Assembly (NCBI GenBank): GCA_910589415.1
Contig: OU342631.1
Span: 57,192,598-57,256,597, forward strand
Direction: 5' to 3'
Source of the DNA: Malachius bipustulatus
Taxonomy: Eukaryota; Arthropoda; Insecta; Coleoptera; Melyridae
DNA: 64,000 bases
In this document: piece after piece, positions 44,946 to 54,312 of the stretch
Numbering within the stretch: position 1 is the first letter of the stretch
Layout of the letters: every line of letters begins with the position of its first letter
Translations under genes and position numbers: made by a program
Notes under the pieces: model-generated
What the model saw: only the letters and a program-made list of their open reading frames with translations
What the model was told of the DNA's origin: nothing
Database searches by the model: none

Positions 44946-45678
44946 ATGGATGAATATAATCAGGGGGCCTCTGGATACAGGAGCCCCAAAAATCAAGGTC
45001 AAGAAAATACCCCTACAGAAAGTGTCAATATAAGTCCACAAGTAAGATCATACTCAACAGCAGTAAACACAACCCCGATACCGAATTCTCCCAAAAAAAG
45101 AGTAGGCAATCTTGATGAATTCGATAGAAGGAATCAAAATAATAGATTACGTTAAAGCTATAGGAACATTAGTGGGCCCAAAAAACATACACTACGCATT
45201 GAGAATATCCAACAATCGAATATGCATCTACCTAGCCATTGAAGAAATTGTGACCGTCATTGTAACAAACCACAAGAAAATACTAATAAATGGAGCATAA
45301 ATAACAATACGACGCTTGATAACGCCAGCAAGAAGAATAATCTTATCTGCCATTCCTATAATACCTCATAAGATACTCGAACGAGCTACTAAAAACCTAG
45401 GACTTGACCCAGTATCCCCTATGACATTTTTAAGAGCAGACATACACGAAGATGAATATTCTCACATACTAAGCTTCCGACGACAAACATACGTCCAGCA
45501 AAACGAAATCATGAACATACCTACATCCCTAACCGTAAATCATGAAGACTCCACCTATAGAATTTTCATCAACCTCGACGATATGGCATGTTTTCTATGC
45601 AAACAGAGCGGCCATATAGCAAAAAATTGTTTACTAACGACGAACCAAAGCAATACAATAAAACAATTTTCAATCTGA
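44946..45678 (+). pseudogene. I-like ORF1 (nucleic-acid-binding Gag-like protein)
   Basis: ORF1 proteins coat the element RNA. The sequence starts at ATG 44946 with a polar N-terminus, changes frame near 45125 (IIDYVKAIGTLVGPKNIHYA), passes a TAA at 45298, and continues from 45316 as a 120-residue segment with RRIILSAIPIIPHKILERAT and a CX2CX4HX4C knuckle (CFLCKQSGHIAKNC) near residue 95. A serine/lysine-rich tail (SKNMSPSTSQENLNKSDSCE) lies at 45900-46000 in another frame. At least two frameshifts and one stop make it non-functional. Confidence 0.7.
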
Positions 45679-46379
45679 CATTACAGCCCCACAAGAGTTA
45701 ATAAATCCCCAAACAAGGGAAATAGAAACCGTTGAAAATGATACAAGCATCCCGGAAATTAGCAAAAAAGACCCTCTCCTTCCTCAAACAGCTCATCATC
45801 TACACCGTCGATACCGAACACCATCATCAAAATACCAACGATGAACAGAAGACGATTGACTTCAAGATACCAACGCCAATCAAAAACAAACAAAAATATA
45901 AAAAACTCAAAAGATCAGAATCCAAAAATATGAGCCCCTCAACAAGCCAAGAAAACTTAAATAAATCCGACTCCTGTGAAAATTTATTGAACTTACCTAC
46001 ATAAAGAACTACAGAACATCAGAGAACACGTACAAGAAACAGATTATATACTTAACTGCGAACAATTACATAGTTTTCTGGAAAATGCAAAAGGAAACCC
46101 TGACCCGCTCAGTTGTGCAAGATCATACACAAGCGATATACCGGCACTAATGACAATGTTGAACAGTATCATCCATCCCTCACCAGTAAAGCTTTAAAGT
46201 ATAGATGCACAAGAATAAGAAATAAAATAGTAAAACACATAAAATGGGAAAAAAATTCATTCATACAAGACTCTAATCAATCAGACAGCGATACCTTGAT
46301 GTTGGAACAACGATTGTTCATCACAAAACTCATATTAATATGTTCATTCTACAATGGTTAGAAGCAATAGCAATTAAAG

Positions 46380-46764
46380 TAGAATATCCAGTGACATTCA
46401 CCGTTTGTAGTATATTTATACATACCAACACGACAAACAATAGATCCATAAGACATAGAAAATCTTATATCACAACTGCTAGGCCAATTCTTACTGACCG
46501 GAGACTTTCATGCCCACAACCAAATATAAATAAATCCAGTCACACAGACAGCAGAGGAAAAATGATCGAAAACACAATGAACATACACGACCTGATACTA
46601 CTCAATATCGGAAAAGCGACCAGACTCAACGCAGTAATAGGTAAAACATCTGCAATAGACTTTGCAATATGCAGGCCACCCTTAGCCCTTACTTCATATG
46701 GCATAGCGACGACTTGGGAGAGAACATTAGCCCAAAGTGGCACCTTCGAAAAGCCAAGTGGGAT
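46380..46764 (+). pseudogene. I-like endonuclease fragment
   Basis: LLTGDFHAHN in one frame, then TDSRGKMIENTMNIHDLILL, GKATRLN and GKTSAIDFAICRPPLA in another, match the central part of an AP endonuclease from an I/R1-type element. Its C-terminus is cut at the 12-bp target duplication GCCAAGTGGGAT (46753-46764). Confidence 0.7.
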
Positions 46765-46830
46765 CTGATTGATGATAAATAAAACACTAATGTTTTAAAA
46801 GATTCTACTGATGTATATTGCTGGATATTA

Positions 46831-46871
46831 ACGTTACACGTGTTTCACTACTTTGTAGCATCTTCAGACGT
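46831..46871 (-). ncRNA. Hammerhead ribozyme, left arm
   Basis: Exact mirror of 51666-51706 on the minus strand: CUGAAGA core, 5-bp helix II with AAA loop, GAAA, 2-bp helix III with ACGU loop, and cleavage triplet GUA. Confidence 0.65.
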
Positions 46872-47258
46872 ATGTAAATAAAACTATTGATATAGTAACA
46901 TAGCAACAGTATGGTAACCTAAGTGATCATAAAACAAGTAACTAGATTTAAATGAATTTTAACAGAACTAACTAGATTATAATATAATTTCTTCAGAATC
47001 TTCTTAGTCGTTGATATCAAGAAGAAAATCAAGTAATGGAGAACGATATGTGTCTAGTTGTTCATTTATTACTGTGTATTGTTGATTATGAAAATGTCGG
47101 TGGATCTCTAGAGATTCAAGAAAATTTAATTTAAAATAATGATCACAATGATAAAGTAATTCAATTTTGTTGTTTGCTGTTAGAGTGTGATTGTTTTCTA
47201 TTAGGTGTTGTTACTGTTTTTGTTAACAATTATAATTATGCATTGTTATTATGAGAAA

Positions 47259-47334
47259 TTGCTTGGTTCATACGCCCAGTACTTAGTCTCTCGTTTACTA
47301 ATAAAAGTAAGTACTGGGCGTATGAACCAAGCAA
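47259..47334. repeat. 27-bp perfect hairpin replacing the BEL 5' LTR body
   Basis: TTGCTTGGTTCATACGCCCA and onward (47259-47285) is inversely repeated at 47308-47334 with a 22-bp loop. The homologous position in the 3' LTR has unrelated sequence. Confidence 0.9.
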
Positions 47335-47683
47335 GTTCTCGTTAAATAAAAACTAAAAAAATCTCGTTCTCGATTTCAAAATCGTAATAAATAACACGTT
47401 TTTCACTAGTGTTTACAAGATTTTGTTAACACAAAGTTTCACTCATTCTCGATAGTATTTGATTTTTGAATGTTTAAGTAATTTACAGTTCAATAATCAT
47501 AATACTAATAACCTACTCGTTTTCAAACCCAATTTCTCGATTTCATATCGCAAATATCTACAAGATTGTTGCATTAAGTAGCTGACTAGTGACTAAATAT
47601 ATCACGGTTAGTTAATCGCTCGTTTTTATAGGCTTATAAAGCAATAATAAAAAAAAAAATCGTAAAAAATCGGAAAAATCAAA

Positions 47684-49186
47684 ATGTCTGATGAAGAGGG
47701 AGAAACAGAAACAGAACCTCAATGTCAAATCGATTTAAACCGCATAAAAAACAATAGAAAGCAATTAAAATCCGAGCTAACTAGATTTCATACCTTTTTG
47801 ACCACCAAGTTTGATATCTCAAAACAACCCATCGAGAGTCTTCAACTACGCTTTCAGAGCATAAAACCCATATTAGCAAAGTTTCAAGATGTTCAAACTC
47901 AGTTTGAAGAATTACTTTTATGTGATTACCCTGATTATTATGATGAAAAGCAATGCGATGAGGAACGCGAATCATTTGAAAATCGTTATTATGATACATT
48001 AGCTGTAGCCCAAAAGGTATTGGACGATTATGATCTCCGCGTAAATCAGCAGGCGCAATTACGCAACGCAATGCCTGCCGAGAACGGGGAAAGTACCGGG
48101 TTATCCAGCAGCGACAGAAACCATGTAGTGGTGCCGGGTCATGCGATGTTACCAAACGTGTCAGTAAAGTTACCTGTCTTAAAGGTACCGGAATTTACCG
48201 GAAATTATAGTGACTGGGAAAGGTTCAGTGACATGTTTAATGCAATTATTCATAATAATAACACGATACCCGATGTTACAAAATTTTACTATTTGGAAAG
48301 CTCTGTTAAGGGCGAACCAAAAAATATGTTGGCATCATTAGCACCCACGGACGAAAATTATAAAATCGCCTGGGACTTGCTGGAAAGAAGATACAAAAAT
48401 AAAAAAATAATCGTAAACTCACATATTAGAGAAATTATGGAAATCCCAACCTTGACAAAGGAATCTCATACATCGTTACGCAGTCTCTCGAATACATTTT
48501 TCAAAAATTTTCTATCATTGGACGCTTTAGGTGAAAGCGTAAAAAATTGGGATACAATTTTAATTTATATCTTAGCATCAAAATTTGACTCTAATACGAG
48601 GCGCGAATGGGAGGTCTATTGCAAAGACATCGAATCTCCAAATATAGATGACGTCAATACCTTTCTAATACAACGTTGTCAAATTTTGGAAACTTTAGAC
48701 ACGAAAACATTGCCAAGTACGGTAAGTAAGAAACCTTTCGAATCGAAATCTTTCACTATGAACAATACTTCATATCGTCCAAAATGTCCGCACTGTAAAG
48801 AGAAACATTTTATTTATTTTTGTGACAAATTTAAGCAGCTGTCTCTAACGGAACGCGCCAATAGGGCAAAAGGCTTGAATTTGTGTACTAATTGCTTACG
48901 TTATGGGCACAAAACCTCAAACTGTCAGTCATCAGGTTGTAAAATCTGTAAAGAACGACACGCAACTTTATTGCATCGAAATAAAAATAATCAAAACAAT
49001 GCGAATCAATTGAGTCCTTCAATTGCGCATGATCAAAATATGAGTCAAAATCAATCGCAAAATCTAAACTCCTCGTCAGAAAGCGAACATTTAGAAAATA
49101 CATACCATGCCAGCGTCTCTCACACGTGTTGTCAAACTCGTGTCAAGATACTAAAGGTGATTTTGCACTATTATGCACAGCCGTGA
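47684..49186 (+). CDS. BEL/Pao Gag (500 aa)
   Basis: Gag builds the capsid. The first 150 residues are an acidic, helical region with LTRFHTFLTTKF and LRFQSIKP. From about residue 160 the DUF1759-type core of BEL/Pao Gag is clear: LPVLKVPEFTGNYSDWERFS, KFYYLESSVKGEP, AWDLLERRYKNKK and FDSNTRREWEVY. Three zinc-binding clusters follow near residues 365-430: CPHCKEKHFIYFC, CTNCLRYGHKTSNC and CKICKERHATLLH. The frame ends just where the protease should begin; protease is in another frame from about 49155. The start ATG follows an A-rich stretch and opens the homologous region. Confidence 0.92.
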   Translation: MSDEEGETETEPQCQIDLNRIKNNRKQLKSELTRFHTFLTTKFDISKQPIESLQLRFQSIKPILAKFQDVQTQFEELLLCDYPDYYDEKQCDEERESFENRYYDTLAVAQKVLDDYDLRVNQQAQLRNAMPAENGESTGLSSSDRNHVVVPGHAMLPNVSVKLPVLKVPEFTGNYSDWERFSDMFNAIIHNNNTIPDVTKFYYLESSVKGEPKNMLASLAPTDENYKIAWDLLERRYKNKKIIVNSHIREIMEIPTLTKESHTSLRSLSNTFFKNFLSLDALGESVKNWDTILIYILASKFDSNTRREWEVYCKDIESPNIDDVNTFLIQRCQILETLDTKTLPSTVSKKPFESKSFTMNNTSYRPKCPHCKEKHFIYFCDKFKQLSLTERANRAKGLNLCTNCLRYGHKTSNCQSSGCKICKERHATLLHRNKNNQNNANQLSPSIAHDQNMSQNQSQNLNSSSESEHLENTYHASVSHTCCQTRVKILKVILHYYAQP

Positions 49187-49292
49187 TAAACGCTTTTGAT
49201 AGAGACAAAAATATTGTGACATGCAGAGTACTTTTAGACAGTGCCTCGCAGTCAAATTTTATTACTGAAAATATGGTAAAAAATTACGATTA
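49155..49292 (+). pseudogene. BEL/Pao protease segment
   Basis: A frame different from Gag reads FALLCTAVINAF and VTCRVLLDSASQSNFITE, the aspartic protease motif of BEL elements (DSAS where DSGS is common), then a stop at about 49291. Confidence 0.7.
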
Positions 49293-49334
49293 AATACCTC
49301 AAAAATCGATATTCCCGTAATTGGAATAAATCAG

Positions 49335-50057
49335 GTGAAAATGAATATTTCCGAACGGGTAGAAGTAAATATCTCCTCGATGCACACGAGCTACAAAACA
49401 AAATTATCCTTTTTAATTTTACCCAAAATTTGTGGATCTACTCCTCAAAATTATTTTGATGCATCTAAGTTAAACATCCCCTCGAAGCTACCTTTGGCAG
49501 ATTCTTGTTTTAATTATCCATCTGAAGTGGACATGCTTTTGGGATGTGAGGTGTTTTTTAACTTATTGTGCGCAGGTCAAATAAGGCTTGGACCGAATTT
49601 ACCCATACTTCAGAAATCATTACTGGGATGGGTAGTAGCAGGTCAAATACCGTTCAGTAGGAATAGGCTGGGAAAGTCCAATGTTATGTTTTCAAGCTGT
49701 TTTGTCTCACTAGACTCATTAAATAAAAATATCGAAAAAATTTGGAGCATCGAGGAAGTAGATCCTAAGCAGCAGGCTTTAATGAGTAAAGAGGAGATCG
49801 AGTGCGAAAACCATTTCGCAGAAAATACTACTAGGGATCAATCTGGTCGGTTTGTAGTAAAGCTCCCGTTGAAGGATAATTGTCAATACCTTGGCGAGTC
49901 CGAACAAATCGCTCTTCACAGGTTGTATTCAATCGAACGACGCCTATGCACAAATCTCAATCTTGAAAAATCGTACAGAGCTTTTATGCAAGAATATCAA
50001 GATCTCGGACACATGTCCGAGGTATCGCATGATCTTCCGTCAGAATTACCAAAGTAG
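49335..50057 (+). CDS. BEL/Pao Pol linker and start of RT (240 aa)
   Basis: This is the region between protease and the RT core. LLGCEVFFNLL and LGWVVAGQIPF are the BEL linker motifs, and IWSIEEVDPK begins the RT N-terminal extension. GRFVVKLPLKDN and RLYSIERRLCTN...YRAFMQEY continue it. After the frame ends, RT homology persists in another frame as TKLRVVFDAACKSCSNLSLN to about 50155, then stops at the internal deletion. None of the RT catalytic aspartates is present beyond the first motif. Confidence 0.8.
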   Translation: MKMNISERVEVNISSMHTSYKTKLSFLILPKICGSTPQNYFDASKLNIPSKLPLADSCFNYPSEVDMLLGCEVFFNLLCAGQIRLGPNLPILQKSLLGWVVAGQIPFSRNRLGKSNVMFSSCFVSLDSLNKNIEKIWSIEEVDPKQQALMSKEEIECENHFAENTTRDQSGRFVVKLPLKDNCQYLGESEQIALHRLYSIERRLCTNLNLEKSYRAFMQEYQDLGHMSEVSHDLPSELPK

Positions 50058-50159
50058 CGCACCATTGTGTCGAAAAACCTGAAAGCACGACAACGAAGCT
50101 TAGGGTGGTTTTTGATGCAGCATGCAAAAGCTGCAGTAATTTATCATTAAACAATATTT

Positions 50160-50482
50160 TAAAAGCGATACACATTGAGGTAATTTCGGATTTAATAAGC
50201 AAAGGTTTTTTAAGCCTATTAAAGCGATTTGTCCCAAGACGTGGTCTTTGCTCTAATATCTATACCGGTAATGCAACAAATTTTGTAGGTTGCAACAACG
50301 AGTTAATTAAGGTTCAAGGTTTAATCAAAAATGATAATAACATGCAAAACTATTTGACACATTCAAAAATCAAATGGCATTTTTTGACAGCAAAATCGCC
50401 TCACTTTGGCGGCTTACACGAAGCAGCCGTAAAGTCTTTTAAGCACTGCTTAAAGCGTGTTATGAGAATGCTACTCATTTAA
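50160..50482 (+). pseudogene. BEL/Pao integrase core fragment
   Basis: Directly after the RT fragment, KAIHIEVISDLISKGFL begins mid-integrase, followed by RFVPRRGLCSNIYTGNATNF and SPHFGGLHEAAVKSFKHCLK. The catalytic E of GG..EAAVK is present. At the second catalytic aspartate (usually SDNGTNF) the sequence has TGNATNF, so that residue is lost. The junction removes most of RT, all of RNase H and the integrase N-terminus, a deletion that I estimate at well over 1.5 kb. Confidence 0.8.
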
Positions 50483-50502
50483 CTTACGAAGAGTTTTATA
50501 CT

Positions 50503-50961
50503 TTGGCTACACAAATCGAGGCAATTTTAAATTCAAGGCCATTAGTTCCTATGTCTCCCGATTCCAATGACCTTGAGGTTATAACACCAGCTCATTTCCT
50601 AATTGGCGAGCAATTAACATCAATTCCCGAAAGAGACCTGATGGATGCACAAACGAACTACACGAAGAGGTACAGACACCTCCAGCAAATCGGACAACAC
50701 TTCTGGTTCCGATGGAAAAATGAATATTTAAACCAGCTACAAACAAGAAATAAGTGGCAGTTCGACAAGCCGTCCTCTTTCCACGTCGGTTCCATCGTCC
50801 TCCTAAAGGATGAAAGCACTGCACCATTGCTATGGCCGTTAGGCAAGATTCTAGAGATTCACCCCGGCAAGGACAATGTTACGAGAGTTGTCACCATCAA
50901 GACAAAAAATAGTGCAGTGAAACGTGGAATAAACAAATTAGCGTTGCTACCCATCGAGTAG
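50503..50961 (+). CDS. BEL/Pao integrase C-terminus (152 aa)
   Basis: One base out of frame with the preceding piece, this reads TQIEAILNSRPLVPMS, ITPAHFLIGEQLT and then the BEL-type C-terminal domain (DUF5641): FWFRWKNEYLNQLQTRNKW, FHVGSIVLLKDES and LWPLGKILEIHPG. It ends shortly before the purine tract and 3' LTR, as expected. Confidence 0.88.
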   Translation: MATQIEAILNSRPLVPMSPDSNDLEVITPAHFLIGEQLTSIPERDLMDAQTNYTKRYRHLQQIGQHFWFRWKNEYLNQLQTRNKWQFDKPSSFHVGSIVLLKDESTAPLLWPLGKILEIHPGKDNVTRVVTIKTKNSAVKRGINKLALLPIE

Positions 50962-51086
50962 CAACCGTGATGATGTTACAAACATTGATTTTTGTTATTA
51001 TACCTACCTAGGTAGTACATTAAGCACGAAATGTTATATTATTGTTGTATTCATTTTGAAAGCCTGGCCTTTCAAGGGGGGCGATA

Positions 51087-51257
51087 TGTTACTGTTTTTG
51101 TTAACAATTGTAATTATGTATTGTTATTATGACAGTGTCAGAAAAAATGTCTGACCTAAGTCAAGTTGTAAATTTGTCCTAATTAAAAGCACTAATATTT
51201 ATCGAAAGTTTGAGTGTTTCACTGCTGAAAATAATACCCAGAAGTTACACGATAACA
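51087..51257 (+). repeat. BEL/Pao 3' LTR
   Basis: 171 bp, TGTTACTG to GATAACA. The first 45 bp match 47209-47253 with two differences. Confidence 0.9.
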
Positions 51258-51333
51258 GGTGTTTTGCAAAATTTGATCAACTTTGATCAATTTGATCAAT
51301 TTGATCAAAGTTGATCAAATTTTGCAAAACACT
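51258..51333. repeat. TTTGATCAA palindrome at the centre of the inverted-arm element
   Basis: GTGTTTTGCAAAATTTGATC is mirrored by GATCAAATTTTGCAAAACAC with TTTGATCAA units between. It joins the two arms. Confidence 0.85.
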
Positions 51334-51665
51334 TAATAGAAAACAATCACACTCTAACAGCAAACAACAAAGTTGAATTACTTCATCATTGTGATCATTA
51401 TTTTAAATTAAATTTTCTCGAATCTCTAGAGATTCACCGACATTTACATAATCAACAATACACAGTAATAAATGAACAACTAGGCACATATCGTTCTCCA
51501 TTACTTGATTTTCTTCTTGATATCAACGACTAAGAAGATTCTGAAGAAATTATATTATGATCTAGTTAGTTCTGTTCTGTTTCATTTAAATCTAGTTACT
51601 TGTTTTATGGTCACTTAGGTTATCATACTGTTGCTATGTTACTATATCAATAATTTTATTTACAT

Positions 51666-51706
51666 ACGTCTGAAGATGCTACAAAGTAGTGAAACACGTG
51701 TAACGT
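51666..51706 (+). ncRNA. Hammerhead ribozyme, right arm
   Basis: Helix I ACGU (51666-51669) pairs with ACGU (51703-51706). CUGAAGA is at 51670-51676. Helix II is GCUAC/GUAGU with loop AAA. GAAA is at 51691-51694, helix III A-U/C-G with loop ACGU, and the cleavage triplet GUA ends at 51702. The loop III and core match the ribozyme at 16661. Helix I is only 4 bp, so activity is less certain. Confidence 0.65.
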
Positions 51707-52519
51707 TAATATCCAGCATCAGTAGAATCTTTTAAAACATTAGTGTTTTATTTATTATCAATCAGAATGCAGAGATTCTATAAAGTAAGGGTTGAAAACA
51801 TAAATTTTTTGCCAAGTGGGATAGATGTACAGAAATCTGGGAAGCAGAAATAAAGCAAGAAGAAAACTACGACATAGATATAAACAATGCTGTTGAAGAC
51901 TTCGTCAATACTCTCACCAAAGCAGGAGAGGAAGCCATAGGAAAAACAAAACAAATAATAAACCGCCCACCAAGCTCCACGGTGGAATGAAAAATGCAAA
52001 TCCGCAATTGAAGAAAGTAAGAAAGCGTTAAATAGATACAGAAAACACAAGACAATTGAAAATCAAATAAAATTTAAACGTAAAAAATATAGACCTTATC
52101 TTATCAATAAAACCAAGCCCATAAGCTTATCTTTTTTCAAATTCTAAGGTAACCAGGAAACCTAAAAGTAAACAACTTAGATTATGAGGTTTTCAGCATC
52201 TCTTGTGAGACTTTCCGCATGTTCTTTCCCACAGTTCTGAATACGACTGCTGCTGCCTCAGGATAATCCCAAAATTTTATATTAAAATGCCTGATAAAAA
52301 TTCTAACAGCGAAGTAAAAGGTGAAAAAAAGAGGGATAGAGTACATAGACCATTTATAATATTCGGATAAATCCATAAAAGACGAGTTAAATTAAGAAGT
52401 CATTACCGAGAAACGAATAAATTGAGCTGAGATGTCCAACCATTCTGATCACGAATTTGCACTGGAAATAGTGAAAGTCTTGATCTATTGTGATAAACTG
52501 ATTGTAATATTTGTAGAAC

Positions 52520-52640
52520 TGGCAGGATCGCCATGTGATAAACTAATAGGGAGTAATGTTGCAGGATAGCCATGTGGTAATCTATGAGTGAGTTTGCAGG
52601 ATCGCCATTTGATAAATAAGGAGTAATGCAGGATAATTAA
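52520..52640 (+). repeat. Three tandem units GCAGGATCGCCATGTGATAA
   Basis: Units of about 40 bp with GCAGGAT(C/A)GCCAT(G/T)TG(A/G)TAA and (A)GGAGTAATG. They lie in a block (52130-53010) that replaces the I-like RT; its origin is unknown. Confidence 0.75.
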
Positions 52641-53099
52641 AGTTGATTGGGTTTAGATTGGTTTATTTTTAACACTTACACACTACATAACGACGGTTAT
52701 TGTCTATGACTAGTAATACTTCCCTAATAATACTTACATAGTTATATCTAATACTATAATAATTAATAATAATATCTATAATCATTGTCGGAGGGAGTGT
52801 CTGTCCATTATTTATATGGCTGGGTCAATGCCAACGGCATTGTTTACCCTTACTCAGCCTTATACTGCAAGGTTGGGTTACCGTCTTGTTATTAAACATT
52901 ATTTATGTGTGTCAGTATAATATTACAAATACTACTTGTTTTGATAACAAGATAGTTAATTAATTGACTTTAAAATATTTACTTATTGCAAGTAAGATTT
53001 CATTGCTAATATTCTTAATTGGTCCATGACACATCCATCACACTATAGGATACCGGTTTTCAAGAGAAGAAGCCACACTAGCGGCCATCAAATTTTGGT

Positions 53100-53870
53100 T
53101 TCGATATTAAGGGATGAAACTCCTAGTGCTCCCGCCACTTCACTTGGTGGTGGAGACAGAGACACTAGCGGCGGCATACAGAGTCAAAACAATACTGCAT
53201 GGGACCTTCAATATAATGAAAGGATACCACACAGAAATATTCAAACATCTGGAAACCAATCACATTTTAAACATGCGACCAGATAGAACGAGTAAGAGCA
53301 TAAAATTTTTTAAACCTTATCAGGTAGTGATACCAACAAAGGGAACAAAAGAATATGAAATCAAAACTAAAAACAACCAATTCACCTGATACACGGATAG
53401 ATCCAAGACAAAGATTAGCACTGGAGCGGGAGTTACTGGGAGAGGCGAGGGAAATACATTTAGTATAAACCACGGTGTAAGATACTATATCTTACACCGT
53501 GGTATAAACCTAGGCGGACTAGCAACAGTGCTACAGACAGAAATTTTGGTAATCCACGCCTGCGTGGAACATATGATAGCCGGTTCATATGAAAATATGA
53601 ATATTGAAGTCATTACTGATAGCCACGCAGCTCTAAGAGCACTGAACTCAGTGAAGATATAATCAAATACAGTGAAGAGCTGCATTAACTCTCTAGAAGG
53701 CTAGCAGAGAAAAACAACAAAATAAACCTGAGGTGGGCAAAAGGACACCAGAACAACAAAGGAAACAAAAAAGCGGATCTGCTTGCAAAAAAGGGATCCA
53801 AACTACCCTTAATTAGGCCAGAACCAACTTTCTGCATAGCCTACAGCGAAGTTAGAAGGGAAATAAAATA
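53100..53870 (+). pseudogene. I-like RNase H domain
   Basis: RNase H removes RNA from the cDNA hybrid. The RT tail LLVLPPLHLVVETETLAAAY is followed by YTDRSKTKISTGAGVTGRGE (first D), TVLQTEILVIHACVE (E), IEVITDSHAALRALNS (D) and WAKGHQNNKGNKKADLLAKK (last D). All four catalytic residues remain. A stop after SVKI, frame changes and a 39-bp insertion (53470-53508) interrupt it. The cysteine-rich tail with CPALEGT follows near 54110. Confidence 0.75.
53464..53508. mobile_element. 33-bp palindromic micro-insertion with TATAAA duplication
   Basis: CCACGGTGTAAGATA, CTA, TATCTTACACCGTGG (53470-53502) sits between TATAAA copies at 53464-53469 and 53503-53508. It splits the RNase H between SIN and LGGL, adding 13 codons in frame. 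Confidence 0.75.
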
Positions 53871-54312
53871 CCTCTTGAAAAAAAAAAACATAACTCCCAT
53901 TGGAATGAAGCAGATGGACTGATACATTCGGATATATTTATCAGAGAACTATCAGAGAATAAAACTAATGAACTGAAAAAGCTGAGTAAACACCAGCTGA
54001 GATTGGAAATTGGAATTCTGACAGGACATTGTCCACTAATGAAACACCTCTCAATAATAGGAGTGGGGGGAGGGGGAGGAAACCTCATACCACCTGATGT
54101 GTAAATGTCCAGCACTAGAGGGAACTGGACTTCTAGTATTTGGGATCAAAACAGCAGAACCAAAAGAAATAGAACAAGCACCCATTGGACTCGTACTGAA
54201 ATACTTTCGGGAGACGGAACTGATGAACTAATTATTCAAAGGGGTACAATGAGCGCAAGCTTCAGTACGAGGGCTTTGAACCTACCCTAGAAGTTATAAT
54301 AATAATAATAAT

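Larger units (their letters stand above)
47209..51257 (+). mobile_element. BEL/Pao LTR retrotransposon, inner layer, internally deleted
   Basis: The element starts TGTTACTGTTTTTGTTAACA at 47209 and ends with the same sequence as the head of a 171-bp 3' LTR (51087-51257, TG...CA). GGTGT at 47204-47208 and 51258-51262 is the target duplication, and a purine tract AAGGGGGGCGATA precedes the 3' LTR. The 5' LTR keeps only its first 45 bp and is then replaced by a hairpin. Pol is missing from early RT to mid-integrase. It inserted into the left arm of the inverted-arm element close to its centre. Confidence 0.9.
46765..51810. mobile_element. Inverted-arm element with hammerheads (Penelope-type), middle layer
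   Basis: The element lies between two copies of GCCAAGTGGGAT (46753-46764 and 51811-51822). Its arms 46765-47208 and about 51329-51765 are reverse complements, about 95% alike by eye. A one-sided 45-bp tail (51766-51810) follows the right arm. Each arm carries a hammerhead, on opposite strands. Ignoring the BEL insertion, the arms meet at a palindrome (51258-51333), giving one hairpin near 1 kb. Long target duplications, inverted terminal pieces and a one-sided tail are known for Penelope elements. No protein is encoded by the arms. Confidence 0.75.
44900..54312 (+). mobile_element. I-like non-LTR retrotransposon, outer layer of a nest
   Basis: Its parts are ORF1 with a CCHC knuckle (44946-46010), an AP-endonuclease piece (46380-46752), the pre-RT linker (51823-52110), an RNase H domain (53100-53870), the cysteine-rich tail and a 3' end with (TAA)n at 54290-54315. 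RNase H plus a TAA-repeat tail fits the I clade. It is split by the inverted-arm element 46765-51810. The RT core is missing; 52130-53010 does not match RT. All frames are broken. The 5' boundary is approximate. Confidence 0.75.

Noticed and set aside
44946..45155. Independent small gene
   Set aside because: It is the N-terminus of the frameshifted I-like ORF1.
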